Of a DNA stretch of 56,303 nt, positions 16,819 to 25,838 are shown piece by piece. The DNA comes from Candidatus Iainarchaeum sp. (GTDB lineage Archaea; Iainarchaeota; Iainarchaeia; Iainarchaeales; GCA-2688035). Position numbers and translations under genes: made by a program. The stretch covers positions 1-56,303 of the forward strand of contig JAFCCO010000007.1 of the NCBI GenBank assembly GCA_017610175.1, given 5' to 3'. Numbering within the stretch: the first letter of the stretch is position 1; each line of letters opens with the position of its first letter. The notes below the pieces were generated by a model. That model was not told where the DNA came from. It searched no databases and worked only from the letters and a program-made list of their open reading frames with translations.

Positions 16819-17918
16819 ACATAGTCCACGTTTCACACCACTACAAGCCATGCAGAGGCGGAGTGGAAACGGTAATTGAGGAACTCAACAAGAACCTCAG
16901 CGCAAAGGGAGACAAATGCAACGTTCTCTGCCTGGACAAATGCCACGGCGGAAAAAAGCTTGCGGCAAAAGAAAGCTACCCCGAAGCAGATGTTGAAAGG
17001 ATTTCATTCACCGACCTAAAGTACTACAAGTTTGCCCCCTTTGGCTTGAGAAAAGTTGCCGAAGCCGACATAATACACGTGCACGGCCTTGGGTTCTTTG
17101 CAGACTGGCTTGCAATAACAAAACCGCTGCATAGAAAGCCACTTGTGTTCTCAACCCACGGGGGAATATTCCACACAAAGAACATTTCACTTCTGAAAAA
17201 AATATATTTCCAGATTGCAGGGAGATTTCTTGGACTTGCATTTGACAAAGTGATTGCGGTCAGCGAGAACGACAAAGAATTGTTTGAGAAGGTTGTAAGC
17301 AAAAACAAGATTGTTACGGTTGAAAACGGGGTTGACTGGAAAGGCTTTTCAAAAACCAAAAGGGCACAGGAGAAGAATTCCTTCCTGTATTTTGGGAGAC
17401 TCAGCAAAAACAAGGGGCTCAGCGAATTGATTGACGCATTTGCCCTGTTCTGCAAAGCAAACAAGACAGGCAAGCTTGTGATTGCAGGGTCGGATTTTGA
17501 AGAAATACTCCCTGAGTTAAGGGAAAAAGTAAAAGCGGCAGGCATTAAAGCAAGAGTTAACTTTACAGGCGAAGTGAGCGACAAACAGCTTGGACAGCTT
17601 CTCTCCAAAGCAGAGTTCTTTGTCAGCGCATCAAAATATGAGGGGTTTGGAATTACAGTAATTGAAGCGATGTCAGCAGGGCTAATTCCATTACTGAACC
17701 AAATCCCTACATTTCAAAAGTTTACACAAGGGAGAAAAGGGTTTATTGTTGATTTTTCAGAAATTGAAAAGGCAGCCGCACAAATGCAGAAAATTGCCTC
17801 GCTCAGTGCAGCTGAGAAAAAGAAGCTGTCGGATAATTCAAAAAAGTTTGCATCCCAATTTGATTGGAGCAGCAAAGCAAAGCAATATGAAAACGTTTAC
17901 AAGGAGTGCATAAAATGA
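16815..17918 (+). CDS. Glycosyltransferase family 4
   Basis: GT-B retaining transferase, 367 residues. NIVHVSHHYKPCRGGVETV is the acceptor-domain start with the GG loop; FSTHGGIFH and FYFGRLSKNKG mark the domain junction; YEGFGITVIEAMSAG carries the E-x7-E donor motif. The start at ATG 16815 overlaps the preceding GT2 stop (ATGA); the frame stays open upstream, but that stretch reads as out-of-frame GT2 sequence. Its own stop overlaps the next gene by ATGA. Four genes in a row are coupled this way, suggesting one assembly unit for a repeat oligosaccharide. Confidence 0.92.
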   Translation: MNIVHVSHHYKPCRGGVETVIEELNKNLSAKGDKCNVLCLDKCHGGKKLAAKESYPEADVERISFTDLKYYKFAPFGLRKVAEADIIHVHGLGFFADWLAITKPLHRKPLVFSTHGGIFHTKNISLLKKIYFQIAGRFLGLAFDKVIAVSENDKELFEKVVSKNKIVTVENGVDWKGFSKTKRAQEKNSFLYFGRLSKNKGLSELIDAFALFCKANKTGKLVIAGSDFEEILPELREKVKAAGIKARVNFTGEVSDKQLGQLLSKAEFFVSASKYEGFGITVIEAMSAGLIPLLNQIPTFQKFTQGRKGFIVDFSEIEKAAAQMQKIASLSAAEKKKLSDNSKKFASQFDWSSKAKQYENVYKECIK

Positions 17919-18805
17919 GCCTTACATCAATAATCATCCTGAACTGGAACGGAATCGACTTTACAAAAGAGTGCATTGCCTCGCTGTACAATCTCACAAA
18001 GGAAAAGTTTGAAGTAATTGTAGTGGATAACGGAAGCAAGTCCGGCGAGATAACGGAATTGAGGGCACTGAAGAAAAAAGGACTTATTAAAAAGCTGATT
18101 GAAAACAAATCCAACATCGGATTCAGTGCGGCAAACAACCAGGGATTGAGAAAGGCAAAAGGAGATTATCTGCTGCTGCTGAACAACGACACAATTGTAA
18201 CAAAGGGATGGCTAAGCGAAATGATTAAGGCCACCAAAGCAGATCCAAGCATAGGAATTGTAGGACCGCATCTCCCTGAAAGCGAGGGAAGCGAAACCAT
18301 TTATGGCGGGGGCTTTGTGGACGTGAGTGGGGTTGCAAGGCACAGTTTCAACAAGAATGCAAGCGAAGCTGAACAGGTTGGCGGCGCGGCAATATTCTTC
18401 AAGAGAGAAGTGTTTGAAAGAATCGGGGAGTTGGATGAGGGATTCAGCCCGATTTACTTTGAGGAAACAGACTACTGCAGCCGCGCCAGAAAAGCGGGCT
18501 TCAAGGTTTGGTTCACCCCAAAAAGCAAAGTAATCCATTTCGGATCAAAGATTACAAAAAAACAGCCAACAAGATGGTTATATGTTGTAATGAACAAAAA
18601 CAGGCTTCGCTACATGCTGCTACACTTCCCACTGTACAAGCTGCTGCTTGCAACTCCATTCGAGCTTGCAAGGGCATTGAAAAGCATTTTTACACTCAAA
18701 ATTCACTGGCTTGCAGAAGCACATCTCATCACACTGCGTAGTTTGGGCGAGATACTTGAAAAAAGAGCAAGGTACGGCAAGAAGAACCTGAAGGTGGTAA
18801 ATTGA
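17915..18805 (+). CDS. Glycosyltransferase family 2, rhamnosyltransferase-like
   Basis: SIIILNWNGIDFTKECIASL is the start typical of the WbbL/rhamnosyltransferase branch of GT2; VVDNGS, NNDTIV (DxD-type), and FEETDYCSRARKAGFKV follow. 296 residues. AAGGAG (17901-17906) is the ribosome site for ATG 17915, whose TGA overlap closes the previous gene; a GTG three codons earlier is less likely. With RmlA and RmlB encoded upstream, a 6-deoxyhexose donor is plausible but not shown. The C-terminus has no clear membrane helix but is rich in aromatic and basic residues. Confidence 0.9.
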   Translation: MSLTSIIILNWNGIDFTKECIASLYNLTKEKFEVIVVDNGSKSGEITELRALKKKGLIKKLIENKSNIGFSAANNQGLRKAKGDYLLLLNNDTIVTKGWLSEMIKATKADPSIGIVGPHLPESEGSETIYGGGFVDVSGVARHSFNKNASEAEQVGGAAIFFKREVFERIGELDEGFSPIYFEETDYCSRARKAGFKVWFTPKSKVIHFGSKITKKQPTRWLYVVMNKNRLRYMLLHFPLYKLLLATPFELARALKSIFTLKIHWLAEAHLITLRSLGEILEKRARYGKKNLKVVN

Positions 18806-19902
18806 AGAAGATTTCAATCGTTCTCGGAACAAGGCCTGAAATCATTAAACTCGCAGAACTTATTAAGATCCTGAAAAGCAAAAAAGACATTGAAACAGAG
18901 ATTATTTTTACAGGACAGCACTACGACTACAACATGTACCGCGTGTTTATGGAAGAGCTTGCCCTGCCCAAACCAAACATTAACCTCGGAATTAACGGGG
19001 GAAGCAACGCCGAACAGGTTTCAGCCATGCTAAAAATTCTTTCCAGGCACTTTTCAAAAAATCACGCAGATATAGTTGTTGCACAGGGCGACACAAACAG
19101 CGTACTTGCGGCGGCAATGGCGGCATACTATTCGGGAATAAGGTTTGCTCACGTTGAAGCAGGTCTTAGAAGCTTCGACTGGAAAATGCCAGAGGAAGCC
19201 AACAGGGTTCTTGCAGACCAGCTTTCAAGCCTTGCATTTGCCCCGACAAAAGTGTCAGAGGGGCACCTGAAAAAAGGCGGCTGCAGGAAAGAAGCAATCT
19301 ATCTGACAGGCAACACAATTGTTGAAGCTGTTGAAAAGAACCTTGAGAGTTCGGGCAAGTCAAAAATCCTTGAAAAATTTGGGCTTGAAGCTGAAAAATA
19401 TGCGGTGTTAACAGCACACAGGCAGGAGTATGTTGACAAAAAAGAAAATTTGGAGGAATTGCTTTTCGCGCTGGAAAAAATAAGTGCAAAAATTGTTTTC
19501 CCCGCCCACCCGAGAACAATAAAGAACCTGAAAAAGTTCGGCTTGCGGGATAAAGCAAACAAAATTAAGAACCTGCAGATTGCAGAACCTGTCGGATACT
19601 TTGACTTTCTGCAACTTGCAAGCAACAGCATGTTTTTGCTAAGCGACAGCGGTGGAATCCAGGAAGAGGCAAGCGTTTACAAAAAATGGGTTATTGTCTT
19701 AAGGGACAACACCGAAAGGCCTGAAATTATAGGGAAGTTTGGATGCATAACAGGATACAACGCTGAAAAGATTCTGAAGGAAAGCCGCAAAATAATTGAA
19801 AACTATGCTGAAACAAAGAAACGCCTGAAGAAACTTGCTTCTCCGTTCGGGGATGGAACAGCAAGCAAAAAGATTGCAGACATTCTGGTGAAAAGCCTAT
19901 GA
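18802..19902 (+). CDS. wecB: UDP-GlcNAc 2-epimerase (non-hydrolysing type)
   Basis: Interconverts UDP-GlcNAc and UDP-ManNAc. KISIVLGTRPEIIK is the family start; AQGDTNSVLA, HVEAGLRSFDWKMPEEANR, LTAHRQE and SDSGGIQEEA are the conserved UDP- and sugar-binding blocks. 366 residues, usual length. TTG start with AAGGTGGT in front; overlaps both neighbours by four bases. WecC (42139) would oxidise UDP-ManNAc to UDP-ManNAcA. The adjacent neuB-type gene could instead draw on ManNAc if this enzyme were the hydrolysing NeuC kind, which the SDSGG block does not exclude. Confidence 0.94.
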   Translation: MKKISIVLGTRPEIIKLAELIKILKSKKDIETEIIFTGQHYDYNMYRVFMEELALPKPNINLGINGGSNAEQVSAMLKILSRHFSKNHADIVVAQGDTNSVLAAAMAAYYSGIRFAHVEAGLRSFDWKMPEEANRVLADQLSSLAFAPTKVSEGHLKKGGCRKEAIYLTGNTIVEAVEKNLESSGKSKILEKFGLEAEKYAVLTAHRQEYVDKKENLEELLFALEKISAKIVFPAHPRTIKNLKKFGLRDKANKIKNLQIAEPVGYFDFLQLASNSMFLLSDSGGIQEEASVYKKWVIVLRDNTERPEIIGKFGCITGYNAEKILKESRKIIENYAETKKRLKKLASPFGDGTASKKIADILVKSL

Positions 19903-20957
19903 GCAAACTAAATATCCTGTTTAACACATCACCCGGCGCATTCAAAGATGCGGGCGGGGGGGAAATACAGCTGCTTGAAACAAAAAGCGAGCTGGAAAAA
20001 GCAGGGCACTCCGTAACAATTCTCGAAAAAGAGAACTACAAGGTAAACTTTTCAGATTTTGACTTGTTTCACAACTTCAACATCCACCGGGACAACTACA
20101 ATTATGTAATAAAAGCAAAGAACGCAGGCCTGCCTGTTGCAATAAGCACCATTTATTGGCCCTCTCTAAAACACGCCCTGCTTTGGAACAGGGGAATTGT
20201 TTCGAAAACAAAAGCGGTTGCATCAGAGGGATTAAAGAGGCTGGACTTTTTTAGATTGGACAAGGTTGCAAAGATACTCGGCAATGCAGACGTTCTGCTC
20301 CCAAACAGCAAAGCGGAATCTGCTGTGCTTCAAACGCAATTTGGAATTGAGGAGAAAAAGATTCATGTTGTTCCAAACGGGGTTGAAAAAAGATTTGCAA
20401 ACGCAGCACCCGGTCTCTTTAACCAAAAATTCGGGCTAAGGGACTTTGTTCTCTATGTTGGGCGGGTTGAGGAAAGGAAAAACGTTATCGGGCTTGTGAA
20501 AGCATTGAAGAAAACAGGGCAAAAACTTGTTGTGATTGGAAATGCAACATCCAAAAGCAAGACTTATTATGAAAAGTGCGTGAATGAAGCCGCTGCAGAC
20601 ACTGTGTTCATTGAATCAATCCCGCACAACAGCAAGATGCTGGAAGCAGCTTACGCAGCATGCAAAGTATTTGCACTGCCAAGCTGGTATGAAACCCCTG
20701 GGCTTGCCGCACTGGAAGCGGGCCTTGCCGGCGCAAACGTCGTGGTAACAAACGAGGGCTGCACAGGAGAATACTTTGGTAAACATGTGCTTTACGCAAA
20801 CCCCTCGAGCATTGATGACATTAGGGTAAAGATTTTGGCCGCAATGAACAAGCCAAAGAGCAGGGATTTAAGCAATCACATTGAAAAAAACTTTTTGTGG
20901 AAAAATGCCGCAATTGAAACAATAAACGCATATGAAAGCATTAAACGATTGGAGTGA
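19899..20957 (+). CDS. Glycosyltransferase family 4
   Basis: GT-B transferase of 352 residues with the glycine-rich start NTSPGAFKDAGGGEIQLL, the linker VLYVGRVEERKNV, and the donor motif LPSWYETPGLAALEAGLAG (E-x7-E). HNFNIHRDNYNYV is unusually Asn/His-rich. The start ATG overlaps the wecB stop. It is the last gene of the first plus-strand run; the next gene has its own promoter with the recurrent operator, 17 bases after this stop. Donor unknown. Confidence 0.9.
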   Translation: MSKLNILFNTSPGAFKDAGGGEIQLLETKSELEKAGHSVTILEKENYKVNFSDFDLFHNFNIHRDNYNYVIKAKNAGLPVAISTIYWPSLKHALLWNRGIVSKTKAVASEGLKRLDFFRLDKVAKILGNADVLLPNSKAESAVLQTQFGIEEKKIHVVPNGVEKRFANAAPGLFNQKFGLRDFVLYVGRVEERKNVIGLVKALKKTGQKLVVIGNATSKSKTYYEKCVNEAAADTVFIESIPHNSKMLEAAYAACKVFALPSWYETPGLAALEAGLAGANVVVTNEGCTGEYFGKHVLYANPSSIDDIRVKILAAMNKPKSRDLSNHIEKNFLWKNAAIETINAYESIKRLE

Positions 20958-20973
20958 ACAAAAAACTATCAGC

Positions 20974-20998
20974 ATTGTACCAAAAACACTATATAATT
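20974..20998 (+). promoter_or_regulatory. Promoter of radical SAM/SPASM gene with ATTGTACCAAA operator
   Basis: ATTGTACCAAA (20974-20984) is followed by AACACTATATAATT; the TATA box (TATATAA, 20990-20996) is 11 bases from the motif centre. The expected start of transcription near 21018 lies before ATG 21031 but after the TTG at 21007. This supports ATG 21031 as the real start. Confidence 0.6.
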
Positions 20999-21030
20999 AG
21001 CGCAATTTGAATCTATTAGGACGAAACAAT

Positions 21031-22098
21031 ATGGATAAATACACTAAACCGAATTTGAAGCAGTTCAATCCCCTGAAAATACTCAACCACTGGGATGTTA
21101 TAAACAAAATTATCGAGGGAGAGAACACCCCCCCAATTACGGGAGAAATTGACTTAACCAACGCATGCAACCACCGGTGCGCATGGTGCACTTACGGCGA
21201 CCTCCGCACAAAAGGGGAAACCATTCCGATTGAAAGCATTAAGACCACAATAAAGGACCTTGCAGAAATGGGAACAAAAGCAATTACATTTACAGGAGGC
21301 GGAGAGCCACTTGTGCACAAGCACTTTGCAGAAATCATAAGATTCACGCATGAACAAGGGCTTGAGATTGGGCTTATTTCAAACGGCGGCAAACTAAACG
21401 AAGAGCTCTGCAAAGTCATTGTTGAAAACTGCAGCTGGATTAGACTAAGCCTTGACGCCGGCACAAATGAACTGCACCAGAAGCTTCATAACCCCGTTCA
21501 CCCAGGGGAGGACAATCTTGACAACATATTCAAAAACCTGGAACTTCTTGCAAAAATAAAGAAGGAAAAGGAGACCAATATTGAAATCGGAGCGGCTTAT
21601 TTGGTTGCGCCTGAAAACTTTCAGGAAATTGCATTGTGCACAGAACGCTCAAAGAAAGCGGGCGCACAGTACATTCAGATAAGGCCTGCCTACAACTACA
21701 AAGACTTCGATAAAAAATGCATCGACGGGATTAACGAAAACATTGTTGAGGCAAGGAAGTTTGCTTCAGATGAGTTTATGGTGATTCCCCTGCTTTACAG
21801 GTTTGACAAAATAGAGCGGTACGGAAGGAGTTACCACCAGTGCCTTGCACACAGGGTTAACGCAATCATTGGCGCCGATGCAAAAATGTATCTCTGCTGC
21901 CAGCTTAAGCTCAACCCAAAATTTGCTATTGGGGATTTGAACGAAAAAAGCGTTAAGGAAATTTGGAACAGCGAAGAAAGAAAGAAAATATGTGACAAAA
22001 TTGATGTTTCAAACTGCCCGCCCTGCAAGTACGACAAGTACAATGAAATTCTTGACTACCTCAATGACAAGGAAAGGCGCCACAAAAACTTTTTGTAA
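21031..22098 (+). CDS. Radical SAM/SPASM-domain enzyme
   Basis: ITGEIDLTNACNHRCAWC holds the CxxxCxxC cluster motif; TFTGGGEPLVH is the GGE-type AdoMet motif. The C-terminal third has the cysteines of a SPASM/twitch auxiliary cluster region (LYLCCQL..., NCPPCKYDKY). 355 residues. Such enzymes carry out dehydrogenations, epimerisations or peptide modifications. Located before a GT2 and the neuB-spsF pair, action on a sugar or sugar-lipid is inferred; a peptide substrate cannot be excluded. The TATA box rules out the TTG at 21007. A related enzyme is encoded at 26839-27858. Confidence 0.88.
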   Translation: MDKYTKPNLKQFNPLKILNHWDVINKIIEGENTPPITGEIDLTNACNHRCAWCTYGDLRTKGETIPIESIKTTIKDLAEMGTKAITFTGGGEPLVHKHFAEIIRFTHEQGLEIGLISNGGKLNEELCKVIVENCSWIRLSLDAGTNELHQKLHNPVHPGEDNLDNIFKNLELLAKIKKEKETNIEIGAAYLVAPENFQEIALCTERSKKAGAQYIQIRPAYNYKDFDKKCIDGINENIVEARKFASDEFMVIPLLYRFDKIERYGRSYHQCLAHRVNAIIGADAKMYLCCQLKLNPKFAIGDLNEKSVKEIWNSEERKKICDKIDVSNCPPCKYDKYNEILDYLNDKERRHKNFL

Positions 22099-22113
22099 AG
22101 CGAGAGTGTTGTT

Positions 22114-22764
22114 GTGAAAACATTTGCAGTCATACCCGCTCTGAACGAAGAAAAAACAATTGCGGAAGTACTCAAAGGACTTATGCCCTATGCGTTTAAG
22201 ACAATCGTTGTTAACGACAATAGCACAGACAACACGGCAACCGCCGCAAAGAACGCGGGCGCAATCGTACTAACCAACAGCAAACGCGCAGGATATGAGA
22301 AATCGCTTGAAAGGGGAATTCTTGAAGCGGTTTCAAGAAAGGCAGATGCAATATTCACTTTTGACGCGGACGGACAGCACAGTGTAACCGACATTCCAAA
22401 AATGCTTGCCCCCATTGAAAAGGGAGAGGCAGACATTGTTGTCGGGGAAAGGGAGGAAAGATTCAGGAGGCCAAGCGAGGCGCTTTTCAAGCTCTATTTT
22501 AAGGGTAAAACAGGACTCAACGACCCCGTGTGCGGACTGAAAGCATACAACGCAGAGGTATTCAGAAAAATTGGGTTCTTTGACAGGGTTGGTTCAATCG
22601 GGACAGAAATTGTGCTGGTTGCAGCAAGAGCCGGTTTTAAAATTGCACAGAAAAAGATAAAGATAAGGGCGAGAAGAGATTCCCCCCGTTTTGGAAACAG
22701 GATAAGCGGAAACCTAAAAATGGTTGCAGGCCTGTTCAAATTAATCTTAAAATATGGTTTGTAA
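22114..22764 (+). CDS. Glycosyltransferase family 2 (Dpm1/Alg5-like)
   Basis: A 216-residue GT2 without membrane helices: FAVIPALNEEKTI, VVNDNSTDNT, FDADGQHSVTDI (DxD) and GLNDPVCGLKAY are all typical of dolichyl-phosphate mannose/glucose synthases. It would attach a sugar to polyprenyl phosphate for later use by GT39-type enzymes (two are encoded here). GTG start 15 bases after the radical SAM gene. The C-terminal MVAGLFKLILKYGL helix could lie on the membrane. Confidence 0.88.
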   Translation: MKTFAVIPALNEEKTIAEVLKGLMPYAFKTIVVNDNSTDNTATAAKNAGAIVLTNSKRAGYEKSLERGILEAVSRKADAIFTFDADGQHSVTDIPKMLAPIEKGEADIVVGEREERFRRPSEALFKLYFKGKTGLNDPVCGLKAYNAEVFRKIGFFDRVGSIGTEIVLVAARAGFKIAQKKIKIRARRDSPRFGNRISGNLKMVAGLFKLILKYGL

Positions 22765-22782
22765 GCAATTAAGGTGATGACA

Positions 22783-23829
22783 ATGAACTCAATAGATATT
22801 GGAAACAGGAAAATTGGAAAGGGAGAACCTACCTACATCATTGCAGAGATTGGCAGCAATTTTGACGGAAGCCTGGAGCAGGCAAAGAAACTGATTGACC
22901 TTGCAAAAGAATGCGGGGCAGATGCGGCAAAATTCCAGCACTTTACCGCAGAAAAAATACTGTGCAGGGAAGCATTCGAAGGATTGAAAACAAGCTTCCA
23001 GAAAAAATGGAAAAAACCTGTTTTCCAAGTGTACAAGGATTCGGAATTTCCAAGGGAGTGGACCAAAGAGCTTGCAGATTACTGCAGGGAAAAGGAAATT
23101 GATTTTCTCTCAGCCCCGTATGACAAAGAGGCAGTGAACCTTCTTGAGGAGGTGGGAGTGAAATTTTTCAAGATTGGTTCGGGCGAAGTTACAAACCCAA
23201 AGTTTTTGAAGTATGTTGCAGAAAAAGGAAAGCCAATTGCAATGGCTGTTGGCTCAACAACAATGGAAGAGATAGAGGAAGCTGTAAATGCAATAAAGGA
23301 AACAGGAAATGAAAACATTTTGCTAATGCAGTGCGTTACAAACTACCCATCCCCCCTGGAGGATGCAAACATCAGAGTTATTGAGACACTTGCAGAAAAG
23401 TTTAAGGTTCCGGTTGGGTACTCCGACCACACACCGGGAACTCTTGTTCCTGTTGCTGCGGTTGCGATGGGAGCCTCAATAATCGAAAAACACTTCACTT
23501 TCGACACCTCCAGAACAGGCGCAGACCACAGCTATGCGCTTGATACAGATGTGTTTGCAAAGATGGTAAAAGAAATACGGGAGCTTGAAAAAGCACTTGG
23601 GGATGGCATCAAAAAGATACAACCAAGTGAAAAAGACACACAAATACTGCAGAGAAGGGGTATTTTCGCGGCTAAAAACATAAAGTCCGGCGAAAAGGTA
23701 ACCGCTGAAATGCTTGCAGTCCTAAGGCCCCAGCACGGCCTAAAGCCCAAATTTTTCGATGAAGTGGTGGGAAAGGAAGCAAAAAAAGACATTAAGAAAG
23801 GCGACCCTGTCACCTGGGACAATGTATAG
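22783..23829 (+). CDS. neuB: N-acylneuraminate/nonulosonate synthase (NeuB/SpsE family)
   Basis: Condenses phosphoenolpyruvate with an N-acyl hexosamine to form a nine-carbon acid. YIIAEIGSNFDGSLEQAKKLI, GADAAKFQ, FLSAPYDKEAV, FKIGSGEVTN, VGYSDHTPG and IIEKHFTFD are the conserved barrel motifs; a SAF (antifreeze-like) domain fills the last 60 residues (RRGIFAAKNIKSGEKVT). 348 residues, normal. AAGGTGAT (22771-22778) selects ATG 22783. The next gene is a SpsF-type cytidylyltransferase, as in bacterial spsE-spsF pairs. Sialic, legionaminic or pseudaminic product cannot be told apart here. Confidence 0.94.
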   Translation: MNSIDIGNRKIGKGEPTYIIAEIGSNFDGSLEQAKKLIDLAKECGADAAKFQHFTAEKILCREAFEGLKTSFQKKWKKPVFQVYKDSEFPREWTKELADYCREKEIDFLSAPYDKEAVNLLEEVGVKFFKIGSGEVTNPKFLKYVAEKGKPIAMAVGSTTMEEIEEAVNAIKETGNENILLMQCVTNYPSPLEDANIRVIETLAEKFKVPVGYSDHTPGTLVPVAAVAMGASIIEKHFTFDTSRTGADHSYALDTDVFAKMVKEIRELEKALGDGIKKIQPSEKDTQILQRRGIFAAKNIKSGEKVTAEMLAVLRPQHGLKPKFFDEVVGKEAKKDIKKGDPVTWDNV

Positions 23830-23838
23830 GTGTTTTTG

Positions 23839-24597
23839 GTGAGCGAAAAAGCGGTTGCAATAATTCAGGCAAGATTTTCCTCAACAAGGCTCCCTGGAAA
23901 GGTTCTGAAAAAGCTTGCAGGCAAGGAAATGCTATGGCATGATGTTGAACGGCTGAAACAATGCAAAAACCTCAGCGAAGTTGTTATTGCAACAAGCACA
24001 TCAAAAGAGGACGATGCAATCGAGGAGTTTGCAAAGAAAAATAACTACAGTTTATTTCGCGGAAGTGAGAACGACGTGCTTTCAAGGTATGCGGGAGCTG
24101 CAGAAAAATTCAACGCCAAGACAGTTGTAAGAATTACTTCAGACTGCCCGCTTGTCTCCCCCAAAATTGTTGACAGGACAATTGAGCTTCACTTCAGCTC
24201 CAAAGCAGACTACACTAATGCAAACAGGCTTGAAAAAACTCTGCCGCGCGGGGAAGAGGTGGAAGTTTTTTCACGGGAACTGCTTGAAACTGCGGCGAAG
24301 AATGCTTCAAAGCAATCGGAGAAGGAACACGTTACCGTTTATTTCTACCACTCCCACCCTGAAGACTTCAAAATTGTTTCATTTAAGGGGGCGGGCAAAA
24401 TTGCAAGGCCTGAGCTGAGGCTGACCGTTGACACAAAGGAAGACTTTGCAATGCTTAAAGCAATTTACAACGCACTCTACAAACAGGGGGAAATAATTTC
24501 TCTCGAAAATGCGATAGACTTCCTTGACAAGCACCCTGAAGTAAAGGCACTCAACAAGGATGGTGAGCAAAAGTTTGTTGAGGGAAAACAGTACTAG
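23839..24597 (+). CDS. spsF: SpsF-type cytidylyltransferase
   Basis: AVAIIQARFSSTRLPGKVLKKL is the SpsF/KdsB-type nucleotide loop (QARxxSxRLPGK); RITSDCPLVSP is the Asp-containing metal site; LPRGEEVEVFS follows. 252 residues. It probably activates the acid made by the NeuB-type enzyme as a CMP-sugar; that substrate is inferred from the pairing. AGGTG (23828-23832) fits GTG 23839; GTG 23830 has no ribosome site. The last four bases overlap the end of the minus-strand DUF4910 gene, so the two transcription units meet here. Confidence 0.88.
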   Translation: MSEKAVAIIQARFSSTRLPGKVLKKLAGKEMLWHDVERLKQCKNLSEVVIATSTSKEDDAIEEFAKKNNYSLFRGSENDVLSRYAGAAEKFNAKTVVRITSDCPLVSPKIVDRTIELHFSSKADYTNANRLEKTLPRGEEVEVFSRELLETAAKNASKQSEKEHVTVYFYHSHPEDFKIVSFKGAGKIARPELRLTVDTKEDFAMLKAIYNALYKQGEIISLENAIDFLDKHPEVKALNKDGEQKFVEGKQY

Positions 24598-25838
24598 GCC
24601 GGGTTCTTTTCAACCAAGCCCTTTTTGTAAAACTTGTTCACATAATTGAAAACATCTTCAAACTCAAGCCCGAGTTCCTCCGCAATGTCAAATACGCTTT
24701 GGTCCCCCTCAAGCCTGAGCATAATCTGCTCTATATTGCGGTTCAACTCCCGGTTCTCTCTCCAGTCAACCCACAGGTCACATCCTGACAAAAACACCGG
24801 GCCCTTAAACTTCCTTTTGGGGGTGTAATCGCTGTCAATTACTTTCAGCATTTCCAAAACAAGATTCTTTGATTCAATCAATCTCTTTTCAGAAATAATG
24901 CTTGGGTTGTCGTCACTTGTGTGGTACTCAGGGTATGGCCACCTGCTCACTGAAATCATCGGAACATTAACCCCAGGGCCGTTAAACACCATTTCATCAT
25001 TTCCAACAACTTTTCTAAATGCGCCCTCGTTAAATCCCTTTAGCTTGCGCTTCATTACACTGCGCGCAATGCGGTCAAGCCTTGTATTACCCTGCCTTGT
25101 TAGCTGAAGCGCGTGAACATTACTATTGCCAAGCATTTCGAGGAACAAACCGTATTTTAGCTTTGGAATAATTTTTTCGTTTTGGCTTAAGTATGCAATT
25201 GAGCCGATTGTTTCAGGCAAGATCAGAAACTTGTAGGTGAAGTGGTTCTTTCTTTTGCTTAGATCCTTTGCAATGTCGACCAGAACCGCAACCCCAGCCA
25301 AATCATCGTTTACCTGCGCAGGATGGCAAATGTGCCCAACAAGAACAATTGTTTTATCTGTCTCCCCCTTAATTGTGTACTCACCAACTTTCAAGGAGCC
25401 TTTTTCAAACTTTGAATCAATGAAAACTTTGAATTCACTGCCCTTAAAGTTTTTGAGCTTGTTGTGCTCTATGCAAAAACCCCAGTCCTTCTCATAGTAC
25501 TTGAACTCGAACGGGATTGCGCCAGGCCTCTTTGGGTTTGAGTGCAGGTGCGCCATCAATTCCTCTTTTGAAACAACCCTGTCGATTGGAAGTGAATATG
25601 AAAGAATGTGAAGCGGGTGGTCCTTAAGGTCAAGAAGCCTTTTCCCCTTTGAGTCCTCAATGTACGCTTCGTTAACGCTCCACTTTTCAGGAACTGTCCA
25701 GGTCCAGCACTTTGTCCCGCAGGGAATTGAGTGAATTTTTAGCGGAATTATTCTCCCGATGTATTCAAGCGACCGGTCAAGCCCATCCGAAATCAAATCA
25801 CGCCTTGAAAACCAAAGGTCTTCGATTAACTTCATCAT
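24594..25838 (-). CDS. DUF4910/DUF2172 aminopeptidase-like protein with winged-helix tail
   Basis: A 414-residue relative of M28 metallopeptidases. Candidate zinc ligands are visible: GHICHPAQVNDDLAG (His and Asp), LPETIGS (Glu), and EYHTSDD (His). The last 50 residues (SVFDIAEELGLEFEDVFNYV) look like a winged helix. This family recurs beside spsE/spsF-type genes in polysaccharide clusters, where it may act as a deacetylase or amidase on amino sugars rather than on peptides; that role is inference. It follows the oxidoreductase gene with ATGA-type coupling (25835-25838). Confidence 0.85.
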   Translation of the reverse strand: MMKLIEDLWFSRRDLISDGLDRSLEYIGRIIPLKIHSIPCGTKCWTWTVPEKWSVNEAYIEDSKGKRLLDLKDHPLHILSYSLPIDRVVSKEELMAHLHSNPKRPGAIPFEFKYYEKDWGFCIEHNKLKNFKGSEFKVFIDSKFEKGSLKVGEYTIKGETDKTIVLVGHICHPAQVNDDLAGVAVLVDIAKDLSKRKNHFTYKFLILPETIGSIAYLSQNEKIIPKLKYGLFLEMLGNSNVHALQLTRQGNTRLDRIARSVMKRKLKGFNEGAFRKVVGNDEMVFNGPGVNVPMISVSRWPYPEYHTSDDNPSIISEKRLIESKNLVLEMLKVIDSDYTPKRKFKGPVFLSGCDLWVDWRENRELNRNIEQIMLRLEGDQSVFDIAEELGLEFEDVFNYVNKFYKKGLVEKNPA